Positions 57,415 to 64,000 of a stretch of 64,000 bases of DNA are shown here, in pieces (positions within the stretch are counted from its first letter, which is position 1; each line of letters starts with the position of its first letter). A program made the translations under genes and the position numbers. Where the stretch lies: contig SHXT01000002.1 of NCBI GenBank assembly GCA_009693175.1, positions 24,181-88,180 of the forward strand, given 5' to 3'. The notes below the pieces were generated by a model. It saw nothing but the letters and a program-made list of their open reading frames with translations. It was not told the DNA's origin and did not search any database. This DNA is from Candidatus Methylopumilus sp. (GTDB lineage Bacteria; Pseudomonadota; Gammaproteobacteria; Burkholderiales; Methylophilaceae).

Positions 57415-58668
57415 TTAGCTGCCGCCTTCATAGATAATTCTCCATTCATTATTTTCATTCACCCAATATTGCCTCTTATTCATTTTATTATTAATAGTAG
57501 GGCTTTTATAGTCCTGCTCAAAATCTACCAATAACATTTCTTTTTCTTTGTTTGGGTAATCAAAAAAAGTAATTTCAGATAGTTTTATAGAGATATTAAC
57601 CTTTTCAGCTTGAATCCTTCGTTTTCTATCAGACCAAGAGCTGTAATTATCTTTTTCATTAAAAAAGCTTTTTGAATAAAAATTAAGATATTCATCTGTG
57701 TTTTGTTCTTCCCAGTTTTTTCTCCATGTTTCGATAGCATTGCTAATAGAAAGTTTTTTTTCATTTAAATTTTTATTAGCTGATTCGAGTTCTTTTAATG
57801 AGCGAAACGAAATAATTACAGGAATTTGATTGTTGTCTAAAATGGATGATAGCTTTACAAGGTCTGGATTACTTAATACGACGCATCCATCACTTGCTCT
57901 GGGAGCTCTATTGTATGTGCTCTTTGGTGTGCCGTGTATCCATATCCCTGAGCCATTACGTTTATTTTTAAGATCGATTTCATTTGGGTAACTTAAAGGA
58001 TAAGCGGCATTGCCATAAAAATCAGACAATGATTCTTTGATTTTTTTTCCTGTAAAATATACGCCTACAGGTGTTTTTTTATCGCCATGATATTCTTTAC
58101 CAAAGCCATTTTTGCCTATAGATATGTAATAATCATCCTTGTAAGATAATTTACCATTATTATTTCCATATAAATAGAGCCTAGAATTATTAGCATCAAT
58201 ATATAAAAGAAATTTATTTTTCTCATTGAGTTGAGCAACAATTTTAGGCTCATCGTCTAGGGTGATGTTATTGAGATATCGCTCTATTCTTACTTTTGCT
58301 TCATTTTTAAAATTTTCTATTCCTTCCTGATTTTCAATTCCTGACTCATCTCCAATACCATTAATTTGTTTTGCATGAGCTAAAAGTAAATCTCCTTTAA
58401 TAATATAAGCTAATTTAAAATTAGGTGTTTTTTTAATAAGACTCTCAATAGTTTCAAGAGCAATATTAATTTTTCCTTCAGAGATTTCGACTAAAGATTT
58501 TATAAGAAGCTTTTCAGGTGTTTCATATTTTAATTCGGCGGTATCGAAGTTTTTATTAGGAGAAAAAATTTCTTCGCTTAATACTTGAGGTAAATGAAAA
58601 ATAAACGAGATAGTTAGAAAAAATAATATTTTTTTTTCTAAGATTCTTTTGACTATAGCCTTCATCAC
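57415..58668 (-). CDS. L,D-transpeptidase (YkuD) with Cds6-type C-terminal domain
   Basis: A 417-residue exported protein. The N-terminal region has a hydrophobic signal (ILFFLTISFIFHLPQVLS) then a short helical repeat-like part, the YkuD domain with the catalytic HGTPKSTYNRAPRASDGCVV (His and Cys), and a C-terminal NTF2-like domain (about 320-417, WRKNWEEQNTDEYLNFYSK). It probably makes 3,3 cross-links or anchors proteins to peptidoglycan. It shares its C-terminal domain with the next gene upstream. Confidence 0.88.
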   Translation of the reverse strand: MMKAIVKRILEKKILFFLTISFIFHLPQVLSEEIFSPNKNFDTAELKYETPEKLLIKSLVEISEGKINIALETIESLIKKTPNFKLAYIIKGDLLLAHAKQINGIGDESGIENQEGIENFKNEAKVRIERYLNNITLDDEPKIVAQLNEKNKFLLYIDANNSRLYLYGNNNGKLSYKDDYYISIGKNGFGKEYHGDKKTPVGVYFTGKKIKESLSDFYGNAAYPLSYPNEIDLKNKRNGSGIWIHGTPKSTYNRAPRASDGCVVLSNPDLVKLSSILDNNQIPVIISFRSLKELESANKNLNEKKLSISNAIETWRKNWEEQNTDEYLNFYSKSFFNEKDNYSSWSDRKRRIQAEKVNISIKLSEITFFDYPNKEKEMLLVDFEQDYKSPTINNKMNKRQYWVNENNEWRIIYEGGS

Positions 58669-59715
58669 TTATTGCTTGCCTGAATACTCTTGCTCAATAA
58701 ACCAAGCTGAATTTTCTTTTCTTATAAGTAAGGTTTTGTTTGATACTTGAGTTAGATTATTAGAGGTATATTTTTGTTTGAAATTCACTTGGGCAAAGTT
58801 TTCACCATTTTTTAATATCTTTAGATCAGTTGCTTCAACTTTAATTAATTCTTTACCAAGAATTCTAATTTTTCTTGAGTTTTTCCAATCAGCAAAACTT
58901 TCCCCATTGGGCGTTTTAAAGTTAGGAGAGTATTTAGTTAAGTAGTTGTCGATATTTTTAGATGACCAAACCGCAATCCATTCTGTAATAAATATATTAA
59001 TTTCAGATTCACCATTGTTAGGACTGTTATTTTTAACATTAGATTCTTCCTGAGGTGATTTTTTTTGAGTTTGTGTATTAGCTGCTACAGGCGAGGAAGG
59101 GTTGGGTGTATTTATAGGTGTTACTTGAGTTGTGGCTGCAGGAGGCGCTGCGACTGAAACTTTAATATCATTTGCATTAAAAAGTTTTTTTATGAGAGAT
59201 AATTTAGTTTTAGCTTGTATATTTGTTTTATCAATCTCTAAAGCCTTGTTATAAGCAACGGTGGCTCTTTTTGTATAAAGATCGCCTAAATTTATATGAG
59301 CAGTGGCATAACTTGGGTTTGTTTTAATTGATGTTTCTAAAGCTTGCTGAGCTTTATCATAATCACCTAGCTCTGCATAAAGCACTGCCAAGTTATTAAA
59401 TGGCTCGGGTAGGTTAGGATGTTTTTTAGTAAGATAGGTAAATGCTTGGATGGCTTCATTGTATTTTCCAAGTTCCGCATTTACTACCCCTTTAATGAAA
59501 ATAACTTGTGGCTCATTAGGGTTAACTTTTAAATATTGGTCTATCTGTTGAGCAGCTTTTTCTTTTTCGCCCTTTTCGATAAGCTGCATGATAGATTTAA
59601 AATCATCGGCTGCATAAATTTCATTTGCTAAGAAAAATGTAAATGCAGATAAAAGGATAAAGAGTAAAAAGCCTTTTAAATTCTTAATATTAGAATATTC
59701 GTTTTTTTCCGGCAT
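58669..59715 (-). CDS. TPR protein with Cds6-type C-terminal domain
   Basis: A 348-residue protein with a probable signal anchor (FLLFILLSAFTFFLANEIYA). TPR repeats at about 37-175 (YNEAIQAFTYLTKKHPNLPE, YDKAQQALETSIKTNPSYAT), a Pro/Thr/Ser/Asn-rich linker, then a C-terminal NTF2-like domain (WIAVWSSKNIDNYLTKYSP). The stop is one base before the transpeptidase gene, so they are cotranscribed. Both encode a shared C-terminal module, suggesting a shared partner or site. Confidence 0.85.
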   Translation of the reverse strand: MPEKNEYSNIKNLKGFLLFILLSAFTFFLANEIYAADDFKSIMQLIEKGEKEKAAQQIDQYLKVNPNEPQVIFIKGVVNAELGKYNEAIQAFTYLTKKHPNLPEPFNNLAVLYAELGDYDKAQQALETSIKTNPSYATAHINLGDLYTKRATVAYNKALEIDKTNIQAKTKLSLIKKLFNANDIKVSVAAPPAATTQVTPINTPNPSSPVAANTQTQKKSPQEESNVKNNSPNNGESEINIFITEWIAVWSSKNIDNYLTKYSPNFKTPNGESFADWKNSRKIRILGKELIKVEATDLKILKNGENFAQVNFKQKYTSNNLTQVSNKTLLIRKENSAWFIEQEYSGKQ

Positions 59716-59840
59716 GGTATCATTTAGCTTAATAAATTTAGCATAATTCTACCAAATAGTACCTTTATCATCTATATGTTATTTATGAGTAAGCCACTTA
59801 ACACTTTCTTATTTTTCTTGAATTTAAACCTTAATTTTCA

Positions 59841-61199
59841 ATGATTAAAATCTATAACACTCTTTCAAAGAATAAAGAGACTTTTAAGCCTATCAAAGAA
59901 GGTCAAGTCAATATGTATGTCTGTGGTATGACAGTTTATGATCTTTGTCATATTGGACATGCACGTGTGATGGTTATTTTTGATATGGTCAGTCGTTGGT
60001 TTAATGTTTCTGGTTTTAGAGTGAATTACGTCAGAAATATTACCGACATTGACGATAAGATTATTGGCCGCGCTATAGAAAATAAGGAATCAATACAAAA
60101 CTTAACACAGAGATATATTCATGAAATGAATATTGATGCAGAAGTTTTGGGTGTTATTAAACCTTCAAAAGAGCCCAAAGCAACCGAGCATATTAAAGAT
60201 ATGATTTCTCTTATTCAGACATTGATTGAAAAAAAATATGCTTACGTTGCTAATAATGGAGATGTTTTCTATTCCGTTAGAGCATTTCATCAATATGGAA
60301 AATTGTCAGGCAAATCAATAGACGACTTAAGGGCAGGCGAAAGAGTAGATATTGATCAAAATAAACTTGATGAGCTCGATTTTGTTTTATGGAAGTCTGC
60401 TAAACCTAACGAACCAAGCTGGGATTCTCCATGGAGCAAGGGAAGGCCAGGTTGGCATATTGAATGTTCAGCAATGAGTTCGCATTATCTCGGGCATCAT
60501 TTTGACATTCATGGGGGAGGTCAGGATCTTCAGTTTCCCCATCATGAAAATGAGATAGCTCAATCAGAAGCTGCATATGATTGCAAAATGGCTAATTACT
60601 GGATGCATAATGGATTCGTTCGAGTGGACGATGAAAAAATGTCAAAATCCTTGGGAAATTTTTTCACTATACGTACCGTACTTGATAAATTTGATGCTGA
60701 AGTTGTTAGGTTTTTTATGCTAAGAGCGCATTATCGAAGCCCGCTAAATTATTCTGACTCACATCTGGATGATGCAAGGCTAGCCTTACAAAGACTTTAT
60801 ATCAGTCTTCGAGGTATTGAAATTAATAATGTTGATATAGATTGGCAGCATCCGTTAGCTCATAAATTTAGAGAAGCGATGGATGATGATTTCAATACAC
60901 CAGAAGCCATTTCTGTTTTATTTGAATTGGCAAATGAAATTAATAAAAATAAATCAGAATTATTAGCTACTCTACTTAAAGGCCTTGCTAAAACACTTGG
61001 TCTTCTTGAAAGAGATTCAGAATTATTTTTAAAAGGAGACAAAAAAATATCGCTCAATATCGATGAGATGATATTAAAGAGGCATGAAGCAAAAATAAAT
61101 AAGAATTTTAAGGAAGCAGATCGCATCAGGACTTTATTATTAGAAGCAGGTGTAGTGCTAGAAGACACAGCTCAAGGAACTATATGGAGAAAAGAGTAA
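59841..61199 (+). CDS. cysS: Cysteinyl-tRNA synthetase
   Basis: Class I synthetase of 452 residues. The zinc and HIGH region are [32 protein letters not shown] follows, and [11 protein letters not shown] is the KMSKS loop. Zinc-site Cys, [14 protein letters not shown] and His are intact. A divergent gap of 125 bases separates it from the TPR gene. It is followed by argJ after three bases. Confidence 0.98.
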   Translation: MIKIYNTLSKNKETFKPIKEGQVNMYVCGMTVYDLCHIGHARVMVIFDMVSRWFNVSGFRVNYVRNITDIDDKIIGRAIENKESIQNLTQRYIHEMNIDAEVLGVIKPSKEPKATEHIKDMISLIQTLIEKKYAYVANNGDVFYSVRAFHQYGKLSGKSIDDLRAGERVDIDQNKLDELDFVLWKSAKPNEPSWDSPWSKGRPGWHIECSAMSSHYLGHHFDIHGGGQDLQFPHHENEIAQSEAAYDCKMANYWMHNGFVRVDDEKMSKSLGNFFTIRTVLDKFDAEVVRFFMLRAHYRSPLNYSDSHLDDARLALQRLYISLRGIEINNVDIDWQHPLAHKFREAMDDDFNTPEAISVLFELANEINKNKSELLATLLKGLAKTLGLLERDSELFLKGDKKISLNIDEMILKRHEAKINKNFKEADRIRTLLLEAGVVLEDTAQGTIWRKE

Positions 61200-61202
61200 G
61201 TT

Positions 61203-62429
61203 ATGCCAGTTAATCTTAAACCATTAAGCCCTGGCTCTATTTTTCCCATTAAGGGAATATCACTCGGTATTGCAAAAGCACATATCAAAAAACCTAATCG
61301 CAAAGATTTACTTTTAATGACGATTGAAAAAGGTTCAAGAGTGTCAGGGGTGTTTACACAAAATTCATTTTGCGCAGCACCAGTGCTACTTTGTAAAAAG
61401 CATTTAAAAAGCGTATCTGAGATTCGTGCATTAATTATTAATACAGGTTGTGCTAATGCAGGCACTGGCGAAGAAGGCATCTTAAATGCCATAGAGACAT
61501 GCGATGCTGTTAGCCAGCTTTTATCTATTCAATCTGAACAAGTCTTACCATTCTCAACAGGCGTTATTCTTGAAAAATTACCCATTGATAAAATTAAAAA
61601 TGGCTTATCGGATACCGTGAAAAATTTGGATCCTCATCATTGGATTGATGCCGCTGAAGCAATCATGACAACTGATATCGCACCAAAAGCCGCATCGAGA
61701 AAAATCAAAATTCAAAATAAAGAAGTTTTTATTTCTGGCATTAGTAAAGGCTCAGGAATGATTCATCCAAACATGGCAACTATGCTCTCATTTGTTGCAA
61801 CAGATGCTTCAATTACTCAAACTTTGCTCGACAAAATTCTTAAAGAGGTGACCGAACAATCTTTTAATTGTATTACTGTCGATGGCGACACGTCCACGAA
61901 TGACTCATTCATTCTTATAGCTACTCAACAGTCAGGTCATCATGAAATTAATCAGGTAAATGAAGATTATCAGACTCTCAAGCATGCCATCCAAGAGGTA
62001 GCTATTGATTTAGCCCAGGCTATCGTAAGAGATGGTGAAGGGGCGACTAAATTTATTACCATTCAAGTAGAGTCGGGGGCTGACGAAGCCGAATGTAGAA
62101 AAGTTGCTTTTTCTATTGCGCATTCACCTTTAATTAAAACAGCTTTTTTTGCATCCGATCCAAATCTAGGAAGAATATTAGCAGCTATTGGTTATGCTGG
62201 TATCGAAGCGCTTGATATTACAAAAATACAATTATTTTTGGGAAATGTTTTAGTAGCTGAGAATGGCGGTCGCGCAGAGACTTACACTGAATCGCAAGGT
62301 CAGGAAGTTATGAAACATTCTGAAATAACAATGCGCATACTTCTTAATCGAGGCCAAGCTAAAACAACTATATGGACATGTGATTTTTCATATGATTATG
62401 TAAAAATTAATGCTGATTACCGAACTTAA
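61203..62429 (+). CDS. argJ: Bifunctional glutamate N-acetyltransferase / amino-acid acetyltransferase
   Basis: ArgJ of 408 residues. The autoprocessing site is KGSGMIHPNMATMLSF, with the cleaving Thr downstream in the ATMLSF segment region of the family, and NTGCANAGTGEEG and DGDTSTNDSF follow. It recycles acetyl groups in arginine synthesis. It overlaps nothing but lies three bases after cysS and four before the Nudix-ThiE gene. Confidence 0.96.
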   Translation: MPVNLKPLSPGSIFPIKGISLGIAKAHIKKPNRKDLLLMTIEKGSRVSGVFTQNSFCAAPVLLCKKHLKSVSEIRALIINTGCANAGTGEEGILNAIETCDAVSQLLSIQSEQVLPFSTGVILEKLPIDKIKNGLSDTVKNLDPHHWIDAAEAIMTTDIAPKAASRKIKIQNKEVFISGISKGSGMIHPNMATMLSFVATDASITQTLLDKILKEVTEQSFNCITVDGDTSTNDSFILIATQQSGHHEINQVNEDYQTLKHAIQEVAIDLAQAIVRDGEGATKFITIQVESGADEAECRKVAFSIAHSPLIKTAFFASDPNLGRILAAIGYAGIEALDITKIQLFLGNVLVAENGGRAETYTESQGQEVMKHSEITMRILLNRGQAKTTIWTCDFSYDYVKINADYRT

Positions 62430-62432
62430 ATT

Positions 62433-63365
62433 GTGAATATTGTTCGCGTCGCAGCTGCTGTTATTCAAAGACATGATGGATCTATTCTTATGGCCCAAAG
62501 ACCAGCTGGTCGAGGATGGAGCGGTTGGTGGGAGTTTCCGGGTGGTAAGATTGAAATTAATGAAGCGGCTCATGACGCACTTCAAAGAGAACTTAAAGAA
62601 GAAATTAATATTTCTGCTAAAGATGCAATACCCTGGGTTGAAAGAAGTTATAGTTATCCAGATAAAAAAGTATATATCTATTTTTTTAAAGTGAGTGAAT
62701 GGATCGGTGAGATCAAGTCGTGTGAGAATCAATTATTAGAATGGCAAGATCCATCTAATGTTTCAGTGAGTCCTGTATTACCTATAAATATATTTGTTTT
62801 AAAATCTATTGCATTACCTTCCATTTATGCAATCACAAATGTTGAAGAGATTGGGGAGGCTTTGTTTTTTAAGCGCTTAAAAAACAAACTAGAAAAAGGT
62901 TTGAAGATGATTCTAGTGCGAGAAAAAAATTTGCCTTATAACAATTTAAAAAAAATAACTAAAAGTATTATTGAAGAGACAAGTCAGTATAAAGCAAAAG
63001 TTATTATTCACGAACATGAAAAGCTTGCTGATGAAACTGGAGCTGATGGATTGCATTGTTCGTCAAAAACGTTAAAAATATTAAAAAACCGCCCTAAATT
63101 TTCAATATGTGGTGCTTCTTGTCATGATTTAGAAGAGCTTAATATAGCACAAGAGTTAAATATGTCTTTTGCAGTTCTTTCGCCTATTAAAAAAACGAAA
63201 TCCCATCCTTTTACAGAATTATTAGGGTGGAAAATTTTTAATGAATGCGTAAATAAATTAGACATACCTGTTTATGCTTTAGGTGGACTTAATTTAGATG
63301 ATCTTACTACTTCCTGGAAAAATGGTGGTCATGGTATATCTATGCAAAGAGCCATTTGGCTCTAA
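62433..63365 (+). CDS. Nudix hydrolase fused to a thiamine-phosphate-synthase-like domain
   Basis: A 310-residue protein starting at GTG. The N-terminal MutT-like half has FPGGKIEINEAAHDALQREL and the rest of the Nudix box (ELKEEINI) near residues 36-58; the C-terminal half (about 140-310) is TenI/ThiE-like (VIIHEHEKLADETGADGLHC, CGASCHDLEELNIAQELNM, PVYALGGLNLDDL). This fusion is known in beta/gammaproteobacteria as a Nudix-family hydrolase of 8-oxo-dGTP type. Activity of the ThiE-like half is unknown. Confidence 0.9.
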   Translation: MNIVRVAAAVIQRHDGSILMAQRPAGRGWSGWWEFPGGKIEINEAAHDALQRELKEEINISAKDAIPWVERSYSYPDKKVYIYFFKVSEWIGEIKSCENQLLEWQDPSNVSVSPVLPINIFVLKSIALPSIYAITNVEEIGEALFFKRLKNKLEKGLKMILVREKNLPYNNLKKITKSIIEETSQYKAKVIIHEHEKLADETGADGLHCSSKTLKILKNRPKFSICGASCHDLEELNIAQELNMSFAVLSPIKKTKSHPFTELLGWKIFNECVNKLDIPVYALGGLNLDDLTTSWKNGGHGISMQRAIWL

Positions 63366-63367
63366 AT

Positions 63368-63805
63368 TTATTTAATCGTTACATCAATTGATTTATTGAT
63401 TAGTTGATTTTTTTTATTTTTAAAATGAAATGTAAGATTAATTTTTTGACCAGATTTAAGCGGGCCTTTGAAATCCATAAGCATTAAGTGATTTTCGCCA
63501 GATTTAAATTTAAAAATTTGATCATGTGTAATTTTGATTTGATCCATCATACGCATTTTTATAATGCCTTTATCTATTATAGTATTGTGCATTTCTATGG
63601 TTTTAATTTTAGAAGAAGTAATTTCTGTTAGTGTCAAATCTTCATGACTTAAAAGACTCATATAAGCAACACTCATATCTTCTCCGACATTAGTTGACTC
63701 AATATAAGCGTTTTCAATTTTAATATCTGGATCTGCTAATAATTTAGTAGATATCACAAATGTAGAAAGTAACAAAATAAGTTTAAAGATTTTTTTAGTT
63801 AGCAT
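63368..63805 (-). CDS. Periplasmic copper chaperone PCu(A)C
   Basis: A 145-residue protein with signal peptide (LILLLSTFVISTKLLA) and the PCu(A)C domain. The copper ligand set H-M...M...H-x-M is visible: EMHNTIIDKGIIKMRMMDQI and GENHLMLMDFKG. It probably delivers Cu(I) to the CuA site of CoxB, which fits the oxidase cluster at 35 kb. Converges with the Nudix-ThiE gene at two bases spacing. Confidence 0.92.
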   Translation of the reverse strand: MLTKKIFKLILLLSTFVISTKLLADPDIKIENAYIESTNVGEDMSVAYMSLLSHEDLTLTEITSSKIKTIEMHNTIIDKGIIKMRMMDQIKITHDQIFKFKSGENHLMLMDFKGPLKSGQKINLTFHFKNKKNQLINKSIDVTIK

Positions 63806-63816
63806 CTAATTTTTAC

Positions 63817-64000
63817 TTAAATAGACTCTTTATTTAAGTCGTTAGGGTTTATCTCTATTGGAATTTTATACGTTTCATTTGCCCATTGGCCTAGATCAAT
63901 CATTCTGCAACGTTCAGAACAAAATGGTCTGAATGTATTGGATAGATTGTATTCAATCATTTCATTGCATTGAGGACAATTAATGAAAGTAATTTTTGAT
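63817..64000 (-). CDS. yacG: DNA gyrase inhibitor YacG, 5' end cut by the window
   Basis: Partial gene running off the window end; 60 codons and a TAA stop at 63817-63819 are visible. The zinc motif is clear: INCPQCNEMIEYNL and RPFCSERCRMIDLGQWANE, the C-x2-C...C-x3-C pattern, with DLGQWANETYKIP. Relatives bind gyrase B and inhibit it. The start is outside the window, so the beginning is not known. Confidence 0.93.
   Translation of the reverse strand, partial: SKITFINCPQCNEMIEYNLSNTFRPFCSERCRMIDLGQWANETYKIPIEINPNDLNKESI

Noticed and set aside
1..64000. CRISPR array, insertion sequence, prophage or toxin-antitoxin system
   Set aside because: No regularly spaced repeats, transposase, integrase or toxin/antitoxin pairs were seen on either strand.

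Overview
The window is a dense stretch of bacterial core chromosome. It has about 67 protein genes, one tRNA, no insertion sequence, no phage, no CRISPR array, and no gap over 300 bases. By eye roughly one third of the bases are G+C, neighbouring genes commonly overlap by 1 to 14 bases, and several convergent pairs share or abut stop codons, all signs of a streamlined genome. Gene content and order are betaproteobacterial: dusB-fis-purH-purD, polA/LOG/DUF2782/thrB, tsaB-rimI-X-proS, and the coxB-coxA-small protein-ctaG-coxC-DUF2909-SURF1-SCO-like-ctaA-ctaB cluster. My best inference is a small-genome member of the Methylophilaceae (OM43 or Methylopumilus type). No methanol dehydrogenase or other methylotrophy marker lies in the window, so this rests on gene order and composition only.

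Layout. 1-10.5 kb, minus strand: polA and a CinA-like gene, then a seven-gene run dusB-fis-purH-purD-tsaC-hemF-permease ending in a terminator at 21-47. 10.5-13.4 kb, plus: LOG-family protein, DUF2782 protein, thrB, membrane protein. 13.4-17.7 kb, minus: uvrD-type helicase, then groS-groL with a perfect CIRCE operator and a clear sigma70 promoter. 17.8-22.4 kb, plus: aldo/keto reductase, bioA, dacB, FKBP isomerase, OsmC protein. 22.4-25.8 kb: DUF2322, coq7, ctpA, SelW-like and NlpC/P60 genes. 25.8-31.1 kb, plus: DinG-like helicase, tsaB, rimI, a cysteine-free UDG/HolD-like protein, proS. 31.1-34.3 kb: DUF1097 protein, secreted protein, queA, DUF2970, tRNA-Leu(CAA). 34.3-43.8 kb: aa3-type cytochrome c oxidase subunits and assembly factors, including a 41-codon gene. 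43.8-52.9 kb: apaH, PfkB kinase, hemJ, a 1287-residue FAD/Fe-S dehydrogenase, and phoB-phoR with a triple Pho-box repeat. 53-64 kb: OFA-type transporter, ribH-nusB, lpxH, two cyclophilins, an L,D-transpeptidase/TPR pair, cysS, argJ, Nudix-ThiE fusion, copper chaperone, and the 3' part of yacG.

Together the genes serve purine, heme, biotin, riboflavin and ubiquinone synthesis, aerobic respiration, envelope maintenance, tRNA modification and DNA repair. I found no obviously new defence or mobile system. The most interesting items are small and local: the UDG/HolD-like protein behind rimI, a SCO-like protein lacking the usual copper histidine, the mini-gene between coxA and ctaG, the 11-bp-periodic Pho boxes, a perfect 28-bp palindrome touching the ribH ribosome binding site, and two neighbouring envelope genes that share a C-terminal domain.
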